A stretch of DNA of 64,000 nucleotides from Dissulfurirhabdus thermomarina (GTDB taxonomy: Bacteria; Desulfobacterota; Dissulfuribacteria; Dissulfuribacterales; Dissulfurirhabdaceae). The stretch covers positions 230,163 through 294,162 of the forward strand of contig NZ_JAATWC010000002.1 of assembly GCF_012979235.1 (NCBI RefSeq), in the 5' to 3' direction. Positions within the stretch are counted from its first letter, which is position 1; every line of letters starts with the position of its first letter. The position numbers and the translations under genes are program-made. Under the pieces are notes generated by a model, which did not search any database, was not told the DNA's origin, and was given only the letters and a program-made list of their open reading frames with translations. Shown in pieces: positions 53,449-61,620 of the stretch.

Positions 53449-54009
53449 ATGGAAACGACGAAGAAACGTGTCCTCCTCTTGCTGGCACAGGGCTTCGAGG
53501 AACTCGAGGCCGTGACGGTGATCGACATCCTCCGCCGGGCCGGCGTCGAGGTGGTGGCGGCCGGCCTCGAGCCCGGGCCCGTGACCTCGGCCAGGGGCGT
53601 TGTCCTGGTGCCGGACGCCGCGCTGGACGAGGTCCTGGACCGGGACTTCGACCTGGTGGTCCTCCCGGGCGGCCTGGAAGGGACCGACCGGCTCGCCGCG
53701 GACCCCAGGGTGGCGGAACTCCTGCGCCGGCGCATCCACGAGAACCGGCCCGTGGGGGCCATCTGCGCGGCCCCCACCGTCCTCGAGCGCCACGGGCTCG
53801 CCGGGGGCCGGCGTCTGACCTGCCACCCCGTCTCCCGGTCCGGGATCCGGACCGGCCGGCTGGTGGACGAGCGGGTGGTCCAGGACGGGACGGTCATCAC
53901 CAGCCAGGGGCCCGGCACGGCTATGGAATTCGCCATGAAGCTGGTAGAGTATCTGTGCGGGCGGGAAAAGGTGGAGGAAGTCAACCGGGGCGTCCTCGCC
54001 CGCCTGTGA
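53449..54009 (+). CDS. DJ-1/PfpI family protein (YajL-like)
   Basis: 186 residues. VLLLLAQGFEELEAVTVIDIL is the start of the DJ-1 fold with the conserved Glu; LVVLPGGLEGTDRL and the nucleophilic Cys in GAICAAPTVLERHGLAGG follow. Members act as oxidative-stress chaperones or deglycase-like enzymes, a disputed activity. It is followed 49 bases on by an RpoH-type sigma gene, which fits a stress role. Confidence 0.9.
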   Translation: METTKKRVLLLLAQGFEELEAVTVIDILRRAGVEVVAAGLEPGPVTSARGVVLVPDAALDEVLDRDFDLVVLPGGLEGTDRLAADPRVAELLRRRIHENRPVGAICAAPTVLERHGLAGGRRLTCHPVSRSGIRTGRLVDERVVQDGTVITSQGPGTAMEFAMKLVEYLCGREKVEEVNRGVLARL

Positions 54010-54058
54010 AACCGGTCACCACGCAGGTCACCCGGCCCGGCGCGGAGGAGCCCGACCC

Positions 54059-55006
54059 ATGAAGAAGCCGAACGCCGCGGAGACGCTCCCGGCCGCCGAT
54101 CCGGCGGCACCACACGCCCCGGCCGAGACGGCCCCCCGTCAAACGCCGGCCGACATCCTCCAGCACTACCTGGCCGAGATCAGCCGCTTCCCACTGCTGA
54201 CGCGGGAGGAGGAGGAACGCCTCACCCGGGCCTACCACGAGACCCGGGACCCGGAGATCGCCCGCCGCATCGTCACGGCCAACCTCCGCCTGGTGGTGAA
54301 GATCGCCCTGGACTTCCAGAAGTTCTGGATGCAGAACTTCCTGGACCTCGTCCAGGAGGGCAACCTCGGCCTCATGCAGGCGGTCAAGAAGTTCGATCCC
54401 TACAAGGGGGTGAAGTTCTCCTATTACGCCTCTTTTTGGATCAAGGCCTACATCCTGAAGTTTCTCATGGACAACTGGCGCCTCGTGAAGATCGGCACCA
54501 CCCAGGCCCAGCGAAAGCTCTTCTACAATCTCCACAAGGAGAAGGACCGGCTCCAGGCCCTCGGCTTCGAACCCGTCCCGAAGCTCATCTCCCAGCGGCT
54601 CAACGTGAGCGAGCAGGACGTCATCGAGATGGACCAGCGCATGGGGGCCTGGGAGGTCTCCCTGGACGCCCCGGTCCGCCAGGAATCCGACGACCGTCAC
54701 CTGGACTTCCTGGAAAGCGGCGAGGTCCCCCTCGAGTCCCGGGTGGCCCGGGCCGAGATAGACGCCCGGCTCAAGGCGGAGATGCAGGCCTTCCGGGACA
54801 TCCTCGAGGACAAGGAGCAGGTCATCTTCGAGGAACGGATGCTCACCGAGGAGCCGAAGACCCTCCAGGAGCTGGGGGAGCGGTTCGGGGTCTCGCGGGA
54901 AAGGGTCCGGCAGATCGAGACCCGGATCAAGAAGAAGCTCAAGGCCTTTCTCGAGGACCGGATCCCGGACATCGAGGCCTACCGGGCAGGGCCGGACGCG
55001 GAGTGA
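54059..55006 (+). CDS. rpoH: RNA polymerase sigma factor RpoH (sigma-32 family)
   Basis: 315 residues. Region 2 is NLRLVVKIALDFQKFW and FLDLVQEGNLGLMQAVKKFDP; the aromatic-rich YASFWIKAYILKFL and the RpoH box TQAQRKLFYNLHKEKDRL mark the heat-shock group; region 4 ends RFGVSRERVRQIETRIKKKL. It is expected to direct heat-shock transcription. GGAGGAG precedes the ATG. The stop overlaps the TPR gene start. Confidence 0.9.
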   Translation: MKKPNAAETLPAADPAAPHAPAETAPRQTPADILQHYLAEISRFPLLTREEEERLTRAYHETRDPEIARRIVTANLRLVVKIALDFQKFWMQNFLDLVQEGNLGLMQAVKKFDPYKGVKFSYYASFWIKAYILKFLMDNWRLVKIGTTQAQRKLFYNLHKEKDRLQALGFEPVPKLISQRLNVSEQDVIEMDQRMGAWEVSLDAPVRQESDDRHLDFLESGEVPLESRVARAEIDARLKAEMQAFRDILEDKEQVIFEERMLTEEPKTLQELGERFGVSRERVRQIETRIKKKLKAFLEDRIPDIEAYRAGPDAE

Positions 55007-56721
55007 TGCGGCGGCGCCTCCTCGCCCGGCTCCTCGGCTGCGCCCTTGCGCTCTGGGTCCTCCAGCCCGGGCCCGCCGCCTCCGGGGCCTACCGTCCCTC
55101 CCTCAGCCAGGCCTACGCCGCCTACCTGAAGGCGCTCACCCAGCAATTCGAGGGCGACGAGGAAGGCGCCATCGCCTCCATGCGGGAGGCCGTCGCCGCG
55201 GACCCCGAGTCGGTGGCGCTCCTCGAGGACCTGGCGCTCATGCTCCTTAGGGGCAACCATCCCGAAGAAGCCCTCGACTACGCCCGCCAGGCCCTGGCCC
55301 TGCGGCCGGACGACACCGATCTCCTCTTCCTGGAGGCCCGCATCCACGCCGCGGCGGGGGCCTTCGACCAAGCCGCCGCCGTCCTCGAGGGGCTCCTCCG
55401 GCGCGACGGGGACAACGCCGATGCGGCCCTCCTCCTGGGGGAGGTCTACGCCCAGCAGCGCCGTTACAAGGAGGCCGCCAAGGTCCTGGAGAGCGCCGCG
55501 GCCGGGACGGGCCGGACCGCCTTCGTGGCCAATTACTTCATGGGTCGGCTCCTGCGCGAATCCGGCGACCTGGCGGAGGCGGCGCAGCACTTCCGCCGCG
55601 CCCTCGAGCTCAACGCCGCCGTCCCCAAGCTCTACCAGGAGCTGGCCGACACCCTCTCGGCGGCCGGGCGGACGGACGAGGCCGAGGCCACCTGGCGCCG
55701 CTGGCTGGAACGCGAGCCGGACAACGGCTGGGCCTGGGAAGGCCTGGTCCGGTTCCTCATCGCCGCCGGGCGCACGAAGGCGGCCGTCGCGGAGATCGAC
55801 GGCTACCGGGAGCACCTCCCCGACACGCCGCCCGTCCGCTTCAAGGTCGCCCTCCTCTACCTGGAGGCCGAGCGGTTCCGCCGCGCGGTCTCCCTCCTCG
55901 AGGGGCTCGACAAGATCCCGGAGGCCCGTCACGGCGTCGTGCGCCTCTACCTGGCCGTGGCCTACGAGGGTCTGGGCGAGCTGGCCAAGGCCGAGACCGT
56001 CCTGGCCGGCATCCCGGAGGACGACCCGGCGGCGGTGGAGGCCCGGATCCGCCGGGCCGACCTCCTGGCCCGCCGGGGAAAGCCCCGGGAAGCCGTCCGC
56101 CTCCTGGAGGAAGGCCTCGCGCGCCGTCCCGGCGAGGTCCGCTGGATGACCGCCCTGGCCTTCCTCTACCAGGACCAGGGAGAGCCGGCCAAGGCCGAGG
56201 CGCTCCTCCGCAAGGCCCTGGCCAAGGAGCCGAAATCCCCGGACATCCTGGTCGACCTCGCCATGGTCCTCGACCTCCAGGAAAGACGCCCCGAGGCCCT
56301 GGAGCTGGCCCGCAAGGCCCTCGAGCTCGACCCGGACCACGTGGGCGCCCTCAACTACCTGGGCTACACCTACGCCGAGGAAGGCATCCGGCTCGACGAG
56401 GCGGAGGACCTCGTGAAGCGGGCCCTGGAGCTGGCCCCCGACCGCGGCTACATCGTGGACAGCCTCGGCTGGGTCTACTTCAAGAAGAAGGAATGGCAGA
56501 AGGCGGTGGAGACCCTCGAGCGGGCCCACGCCCTCGCCCCCTCGGACCCCACCATCGCGGAACACCTCGGCGACGCCTACCGGGCGGCGGGACGCAGGGA
56601 AAAGGCCCTGGAGGCCTACCGGGCCGCCCGGAAGGCCGCCGACGAGACCGAGCAGCAAAGACGCCTCGACGGAAAGATCGCGGACCTCGAGAAGGCCCAC
56701 CGCCCCCTCCTGGGCGACTGA
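55006..56721 (+). CDS. Secreted or periplasmic TPR-repeat protein
   Basis: 571 residues with a signal peptide (LLARLLGCALALWVLQPGPAASG) and TPR units through the whole length, e.g. ALDYARQALALRPDDTDLL and GALNYLGYTYAEEGIRLDEA. The starting ATG overlaps the rpoH stop (TGATG), so it is translationally coupled. Probably a scaffold in outer-membrane or envelope biogenesis; no specific partner is visible. Confidence 0.88.
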   Translation: MRRRLLARLLGCALALWVLQPGPAASGAYRPSLSQAYAAYLKALTQQFEGDEEGAIASMREAVAADPESVALLEDLALMLLRGNHPEEALDYARQALALRPDDTDLLFLEARIHAAAGAFDQAAAVLEGLLRRDGDNADAALLLGEVYAQQRRYKEAAKVLESAAAGTGRTAFVANYFMGRLLRESGDLAEAAQHFRRALELNAAVPKLYQELADTLSAAGRTDEAEATWRRWLEREPDNGWAWEGLVRFLIAAGRTKAAVAEIDGYREHLPDTPPVRFKVALLYLEAERFRRAVSLLEGLDKIPEARHGVVRLYLAVAYEGLGELAKAETVLAGIPEDDPAAVEARIRRADLLARRGKPREAVRLLEEGLARRPGEVRWMTALAFLYQDQGEPAKAEALLRKALAKEPKSPDILVDLAMVLDLQERRPEALELARKALELDPDHVGALNYLGYTYAEEGIRLDEAEDLVKRALELAPDRGYIVDSLGWVYFKKKEWQKAVETLERAHALAPSDPTIAEHLGDAYRAAGRREKALEAYRAARKAADETEQQRRLDGKIADLEKAHRPLLGD

Positions 56722-56742
56722 CGCGGCCCCCGGGGGGTCGCC

Positions 56743-57855
56743 TCACCCGTCGCTTTCCCCGCCCGCGGGCCCGGGCCTTCTCCGGTCCAGGACCCCGAGG
56801 TGGGTAGGGACCCGGAGGCGGAAGCGGCCTTCCCCATCCGGCGTCACCAGGACGGCGAGGCTGCCCCGGTGTTCCTCGACCACCTGGCGCACGAAGGCCA
56901 TCCGGTAGCCGGTCTCCCCCCCCGGCTCCTCCGCCCCGCCCGGGAAGGCACCCGGGCGGAGGGGCGCCGCGGCCACCTCCAGGTAGAGCCCGCCTCCCTC
57001 GTCCATCCCGGTGCTCGCCCGGAGCCGGCCCCCCGGGCCGAGGGCGTCGAGGGCCTGCCGGAACAAGAAGTTCACCGCGGTCCGCAGGAGATGGCGGTCG
57101 CCTCGAAAGGACAGGCGCGAGGGGCTTCGCTCGAGGAAGATCGACACGCCCCGATCCCGGGCCTCCTCCTCGACGGCCAGCACCACTTCCGCGGCCACCT
57201 CGCCGAGGTCCAGGACCACGAGGCGCCGGCGCCGGGCCTCGAGGATCCCCTCGAGCCGCCGAAGCAACGCCTCCAGGTGTTCCGCCTGTTCCAGGACCCG
57301 GTCGATCCGCTCCCGGAGGCCGTCCCGGTCGGGGAGGTCCTCCCGGCTCCGCCGGAGGAGTCCCCCCATGATGGAGACCGGGTTCCGGACCTCGTGGGCG
57401 AGGCGCAGCGCCATCTCGGCCTGGGTGCGTTCGGCGACCATGTCCTCCACCTCCCGGTTGACTCGGAGGAGCTCCCGGGAGATCCGCCGCAGGCGGTCCC
57501 GCCCCTGCTCCATCTCACGGACGATCCGCTGGATCCGGTCGAAGAAGAGCGTCACGGAGGCGATGACCACGAAGACCAGGGTGTTCACGGCGCCGGTGAC
57601 CGGAGCGATCCGGGCCCACCACTCCGGCCGGCCGGAAAAGAGGAGGAGGTACTTCACCACGTGGGCCAGGGAACGCGAGAGGGCGAAGGCGAGGAGCGCC
57701 AGGCACAGCCAGGTGAGATAGTGCCCGAGGGGATCCTCCCGGGAGGTCCGGCGGCCGATCCGGTGTGCCTTCCCGAGGGACATTGCGGCAAGGCCCAGCA
57801 GCAGGAGGGCCCCCGCGAGGTCGACGATCACGATGGGCCAGGTGGACCAGGTCAT
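56743..57855 (-). CDS. Membrane histidine-kinase-like protein with degenerate ATPase domain
   Basis: 370 residues. Four N-terminal membrane helices lead to a HisKA-type box LRLAHEVRNPVSIMGGLL with an intact His. In the ATPase domain the N-box lacks its Asn (VNFLFRQALDAL), the DxGxG box is unrecognisable and the G2 box reads GGETGYRMAFVRQVVEEH. Kinase activity is therefore doubtful. The ATG overlaps the stop of the small membrane gene as ATGA, so the two are partners. Confidence 0.75.
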   Translation of the reverse strand: MTWSTWPIVIVDLAGALLLLGLAAMSLGKAHRIGRRTSREDPLGHYLTWLCLALLAFALSRSLAHVVKYLLLFSGRPEWWARIAPVTGAVNTLVFVVIASVTLFFDRIQRIVREMEQGRDRLRRISRELLRVNREVEDMVAERTQAEMALRLAHEVRNPVSIMGGLLRRSREDLPDRDGLRERIDRVLEQAEHLEALLRRLEGILEARRRRLVVLDLGEVAAEVVLAVEEEARDRGVSIFLERSPSRLSFRGDRHLLRTAVNFLFRQALDALGPGGRLRASTGMDEGGGLYLEVAAAPLRPGAFPGGAEEPGGETGYRMAFVRQVVEEHRGSLAVLVTPDGEGRFRLRVPTHLGVLDRRRPGPAGGESDG

Positions 57856-58370
57856 GGGGCGCCGGCCTCGGGATCGCCCGCCCGGGAGGACGTACCGGCC
57901 CCGTCCGCCCGGGCCAGGTCCCGGAGCCCCAGGTAGATCCAGGCCATGGCGGGCACCGCGAGGATGTGGTCGTTTTTCAGCACGTAACGGGCGAAATCCG
58001 ATAAGGACTCCAGGAGCACCCGGTCCCACGGGGCCCCGGGCGGCCGCGGCAACGGGCCCGCGGCGGCGTCCAGGACGTGGGAGGCGAAGGCCCAGGCGTT
58101 CCAGGCCACGAAGAAGAGGGCCCCGGCCCGCACGTGCCGCCAGGCGGAGGCCGTGTCGAGGCCGAGGGCGCGGATCCTCAGGGCGAAGACCAACATGGCG
58201 GCGGCGAAGAAGACATGGGCCAGGAGGTGGGCCACCAGCCCCTCCGGGGCCCCGTGGACCTGGACGGCCCAGGCGGGCCCGGCCGTGGAGAGCACCAGGA
58301 AGGGGACGGCGGCCGCCGCGGCCCGGAGGCGTGATGGTAACGATCCGTTTTCAAAGGAGAATATGCGCAT
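57852..58370 (-). CDS. Small membrane protein paired with a histidine kinase
   Basis: 172 residues. A signal peptide (RAAAAAVPFLVLSTAGPAWA) is followed by His-bearing membrane helices (LVAHLLAHVFFAAAMLVFAL, ALFFVAWNAWAFASHVLDAA, HILAVPAMAWIYLGLRDLA). ATG 58370 lies behind a GGGGGG run. Coupled to the kinase-like gene downstream; a sensory or heme-binding role is possible from the paired His but not shown. Confidence 0.65.
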   Translation of the reverse strand: MRIFSFENGSLPSRLRAAAAAVPFLVLSTAGPAWAVQVHGAPEGLVAHLLAHVFFAAAMLVFALRIRALGLDTASAWRHVRAGALFFVAWNAWAFASHVLDAAAGPLPRPPGAPWDRVLLESLSDFARYVLKNDHILAVPAMAWIYLGLRDLARADGAGTSSRAGDPEAGAP

Positions 58371-58386
58371 CTTGCCCCCCGCCTGG

Positions 58387-58415
58387 TTGACGATTCGTCC
58401 GCTTCGGGGCATAAT
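58387..58415 (+). promoter_or_regulatory. Sigma-70 promoter giving a leaderless transcript
   Basis: TTGACG (58387-58392), a 17-base spacer, CATAAT (58410-58415). The expected start point falls at about 58422, one base before the ATG at 58423, so the mRNA would have no leader. Confidence 0.6.
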
Positions 58416-58422
58416 GGGATCT

Positions 58423-58719
58423 ATGAAAGCCAGGTTCCGACATTTTCTGGCCCTCCACCGCCGGGCCGTAGTCCTGGCCCTGGCCGGGGTCACGGTGGTG
58501 ATCGCTCTCCTCCTCTGGCCAGGTTATCAGGACGGCGTCGTCAAGGGCAACTACCACAATCCCTACACCCCGCAGGAGGTGCGGCGGATGATGGCCTACC
58601 ACGGGGCCCTGGTGGCCCGTTTCGACGGCCGCCAGTGGTGGTTCCTGTCCGGCGGGCGCTGGGTCCGGCTCGAAAACTACGGCGCCCAGGAATACGCCCA
58701 ACTCACCGCCAGCCGCTAG
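58423..58719 (+). CDS. Small single-pass membrane protein, unknown
   Basis: 98 residues. One helix (RAVVLALAGVTVVIALLLWPG) precedes a mainly outer-facing tail rich in aromatics (YHNPYTPQEVRRMMAYHGAL, FDGRQWWFLSGGRWVRLE). No family recognised. Another in-frame ATG lies at 58414 inside the -10. Followed 3 bases on by the editing-domain gene, so they share a transcript. Confidence 0.65.
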   Translation: MKARFRHFLALHRRAVVLALAGVTVVIALLLWPGYQDGVVKGNYHNPYTPQEVRRMMAYHGALVARFDGRQWWFLSGGRWVRLENYGAQEYAQLTASR

Positions 58720-58722
58720 CGC

Positions 58723-59133
58723 GTGCGGCTCCTCCTCTTCTTCGCCCGGGAATTCCACTTCACCCCCTTCCAGAAGACCCTCGATTCCGCCCCGGACGCG
58801 GCCGGCGGAGAGACCTGGACCGACGCGGTGGTGGTCTTCTACCACTGCGAGGCCCGGGACCCGGGACGGGAGCGCTCCCTGGTGACCAAGGCGGTCAAAA
58901 ACATCAAGTGGCTGGCGGGCAAGTTCGGCAGCCGGCGGGCGGTCCTGCACTCCTTTGCGCACCTCGCCTCCGACAAGGCGGAGCCGGATTTCTCCCGGGC
59001 CCTGGCGGCGAAGATCCGGGAGCGGCTGGAAGGAGCGGGGTTCGAGGTGGCCGAGACCCCCTTCGGATACCTCAACGAGTGGCGCCTCCACGTAGCGGGA
59101 GAGTCCCTGGCCAAGGTCTTCAAGGAGCTGTGA
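58723..59133 (+). CDS. Stand-alone threonyl-tRNA synthetase editing-domain protein
   Basis: 136 residues. MRLLLFFAREFHFTPFQKTL, VVVFYHCEARDP, KNIKWLAGKFGSRRAVLHSFAHL and FGYLNEWRLHVAGESLAKVF match the archaeal-type ThrRS editing (D-aminoacyl deacylase) fold. Such free-standing copies would clear mischarged or D-aminoacyl tRNA. The GTG start is 3 bases after the upstream stop with no ribosome site of its own. Confidence 0.75.
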   Translation: MRLLLFFAREFHFTPFQKTLDSAPDAAGGETWTDAVVVFYHCEARDPGRERSLVTKAVKNIKWLAGKFGSRRAVLHSFAHLASDKAEPDFSRALAAKIRERLEGAGFEVAETPFGYLNEWRLHVAGESLAKVFKEL

Positions 59134-59257
59134 CGGCGCCGCGCGTCGTTGCGTTCCTTGGCCCATGTGTTTAATTAACGGTGAACGGTGCCGGCCCCGC
59201 CCCACGGCGGGTGTCCCGGCCGGCGCCGCCGAGACCAGGGAGGAACCGGGCCTGCCA

Positions 59258-60412
59258 GTGGACCTCACCGAGCTCCGCGATCGCCTCAACCTCCGGGAGG
59301 CCGAGATCCTCTCCCCCCGGGCCACCTTCAGCCGCGACGCCATCCGGGAGCGCCCGGAGGACCACCTGGATTCGGACCACCGTCAACCCTTCGCCATCGA
59401 CGCCGACCGGATCCTCCATTCCCTCGCCTACACCCGCTACATCGACAAGACCCAGGTCTTCTCCCTCATCCCCAACGACCACCTGACCCACCGGGTCCTC
59501 CACGTCCAGCTGGTCTCCAAGATCTCCCGGACGGTTGGCCGGTTCCTCGGGCTCAACGAGGATCTCCTCGAGGCCATCGCCCTCGGCCACGACATCGGCC
59601 ACCCGCCCTTCGGCCACGACGGCGAGCGGATCCTCTCCGAACTCTGCCTCGAGGCGGGGCTCCCCCGCTTCATGCACAACGTCCAGGGAGTCCACTTCCT
59701 CCGGCGGGTGGAACGCAAGGGCCGCGGCTGCAACCTCACCCTCCAGACCCTGGACGGGATCCTGTGCCACGACGGAGAGGCCGACATCACGGCGTTGGCC
59801 CCCAGCCCGGGAAAGACCTTCGAACGCCTCGACCGGGAGATCGACCGGCTCCTCAAGTGGCCGGAGACCCCGCTCCGTCCCACGACCCTCGAGGGCTGCG
59901 TGGTGCGGCTGGCGGACACCGTGGCCTACGTGGGGCGCGACATCGAGGACGCGGTCCGCCTCCGCCTCATCCGCCGGGACGACCTGCCGCCGGAATGCGT
60001 GGAGGTGCTGGGGCGGACCAACGGCACCATCGTCTACCGCCTGGTGACGGACCTCATCACCCACAGCCTGGACCGGGACGAGGTGGGGTTCAGCCCCCGG
60101 GTGGCCGAGGCCCTGACCCGACTCAAGGCCTTCAACATGGCCCGGATCTACTCAGCCCCCCAGATCAAGACGGAGGCGCCCAAGATCCGGAGCGTGTACC
60201 GCGCCCTCTTTGAGAAATTTTATGAAGACTTAGAAAAAAGTAATGAAGATTCCGTTATTTTTACGGACTTCCTCGACGGCATGGACCCGGCCTACCGGGA
60301 GTCGCCCCCCGCCGCCGTGGTGCGGGACTTCATCGCCGGTATGACCGATGCCTACTTCCTGCGCCTGGCGCGGGATCTGCTGCTCCCGCGCCGGCTCCCG
60401 CCCCGTTTCTAG
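59258..60412 (+). CDS. dGTPase-like HD-domain triphosphohydrolase
   Basis: 384 residues from GTG 59258. HSLAYTRYIDKTQVFSL, THRVLHVQLVSKISRTVGRFLGL, the HD pair ALGHDIGHPPFGHDGERIL and VRLADTVAYVGRDIEDAV are the dGTPase-family blocks. It should cleave dGTP or related dNTPs to deoxynucleoside and triphosphate. The frame is open to ATG 59165, but that part looks non-conserved and lacks a ribosome site; GGGAGG lies upstream of the GTG. The codons at 60209-60268 are abruptly AT-rich. Confidence 0.88.
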   Translation: MDLTELRDRLNLREAEILSPRATFSRDAIRERPEDHLDSDHRQPFAIDADRILHSLAYTRYIDKTQVFSLIPNDHLTHRVLHVQLVSKISRTVGRFLGLNEDLLEAIALGHDIGHPPFGHDGERILSELCLEAGLPRFMHNVQGVHFLRRVERKGRGCNLTLQTLDGILCHDGEADITALAPSPGKTFERLDREIDRLLKWPETPLRPTTLEGCVVRLADTVAYVGRDIEDAVRLRLIRRDDLPPECVEVLGRTNGTIVYRLVTDLITHSLDRDEVGFSPRVAEALTRLKAFNMARIYSAPQIKTEAPKIRSVYRALFEKFYEDLEKSNEDSVIFTDFLDGMDPAYRESPPAAVVRDFIAGMTDAYFLRLARDLLLPRRLPPRF

Positions 60413-61578
60413 CCCGCGCCCCCCCCGGCGGCGCCCCACCGGAGGGCCAATCGACGGAAGGCCACCGGGACGAGCGAGGCCGTGACCAGCGCCAGGGTCA
60501 AGATGGCGGGTTCCATCCGGGGAGAGAGCAGGCCCTTTTCCACCCCGATGGCGGCGGCGGCCACGATCAAGCTGAGCCGGGCGGAAAGGAGCAGCCCGGC
60601 CAGGAGACAATGCCGCCACCCGAGCCCGCGGAGCCGGAGCAGGAGGGCGGGGATCAGCTTCACCAGCAAGGCCGCGACCAGAAGCTTTCCGGTGAAGACC
60701 AGGAACCCGGTCTCGGCGAAGGCCGAGAGGGGAAACTCGAGCCCCACGTGGATGAAGAAGATGGGGATCAGGAACCCGTAGGCGAAGCCGGCGAGCTTTT
60801 CCTCGAGAAGGCCGCGGTCCTCGAAGACCACGGAGAGCACGCACCCGCCGAGGAAGGCCCCGAGGATGGGCTCAAGCCCCACGAGCTCCGAGATCCCCAC
60901 GAAGACGAAGAGCAGCGCGAACGCCGCCCGCACGCCCAACTCCTGGGGGTCGGATCCCTCGAGAAAGCGGACGGCCCGGTGGGGATGCCACCAGGCCGCC
61001 AGCCGGACTCCCCAGAGCACCACCCCGAAGAGGACGAAGACCGGGATGGGCCCCACCAGCCGCCAGCCGAAGCCGTGGGCCCCGTAGAGCACCATCCCGG
61101 TCAGGCCGAGCAGGGTGCAGAAATCCGCCAGGGTGGCCGATATCAAGACGCTCTGGCCCAGGGGCGTCTTCGAGATGCCCAGCTCCCGGAGGGCGGGCAG
61201 CATGAGCCCCAGGGACGTGGTGGAGAGGACGAGGGCCAGGAAGAGCCCGTGGCCCAGGAGCCGGGCGGCCCCGTAGGCCAGGCCCAGGGTCAGGCCGAAG
61301 GCCAGGGCGTAGACGGCCAGCCGGCCGGCCGGCTCCCGGCGAAGCGCCGCGAAGTCGATCTCGAGCCCCGCGTGGAACATCAGCATGAGGAAACCGAACT
61401 GGGCGAGGAACGGAAGCCACGCCCCGGAGAAGGCCCGGTTGAAACCGGCCTGCGCCAGCAGGATGCCGAAGAGCATCTCCGCCACCATGGGCGGCACCCG
61501 GAGGGGGCGGGCCAGGAGCGGGAGCGTGGCACCCGCCACGGCGATGATCAGCAGCGCGAGCCCTTCACCGTTCTCCAT
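60409..61578 (-). CDS. Kef-type cation/proton antiporter (CPA2 family)
   Basis: 389 residues, ~12 helices. PPMVAEMLFGILLAQAG, FLMLMFHAGLEIDFAALR, VLSTTSLGLMLPALRELGIS and FIHVGLEFPLSAF are the CPA2 (Kef/NapA) landmarks. It exchanges K+ or Na+ for H+ across the inner membrane. ATG 61578 has GGAGGAGGG close upstream. Convergent with dGTPase, 4-base overlap. The TrkA-N/USP gene 42 bases upstream is probably its regulator. Confidence 0.9.
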   Translation of the reverse strand: MENGEGLALLIIAVAGATLPLLARPLRVPPMVAEMLFGILLAQAGFNRAFSGAWLPFLAQFGFLMLMFHAGLEIDFAALRREPAGRLAVYALAFGLTLGLAYGAARLLGHGLFLALVLSTTSLGLMLPALRELGISKTPLGQSVLISATLADFCTLLGLTGMVLYGAHGFGWRLVGPIPVFVLFGVVLWGVRLAAWWHPHRAVRFLEGSDPQELGVRAAFALLFVFVGISELVGLEPILGAFLGGCVLSVVFEDRGLLEEKLAGFAYGFLIPIFFIHVGLEFPLSAFAETGFLVFTGKLLVAALLVKLIPALLLRLRGLGWRHCLLAGLLLSARLSLIVAAAAIGVEKGLLSPRMEPAILTLALVTASLVPVAFRRLALRWGAAGGGAG

Positions 61579-61620
61579 GTCCCTCCTCCGCCGGGGCGCC
61601 GGCACGCCCCCGGCCGGGCC

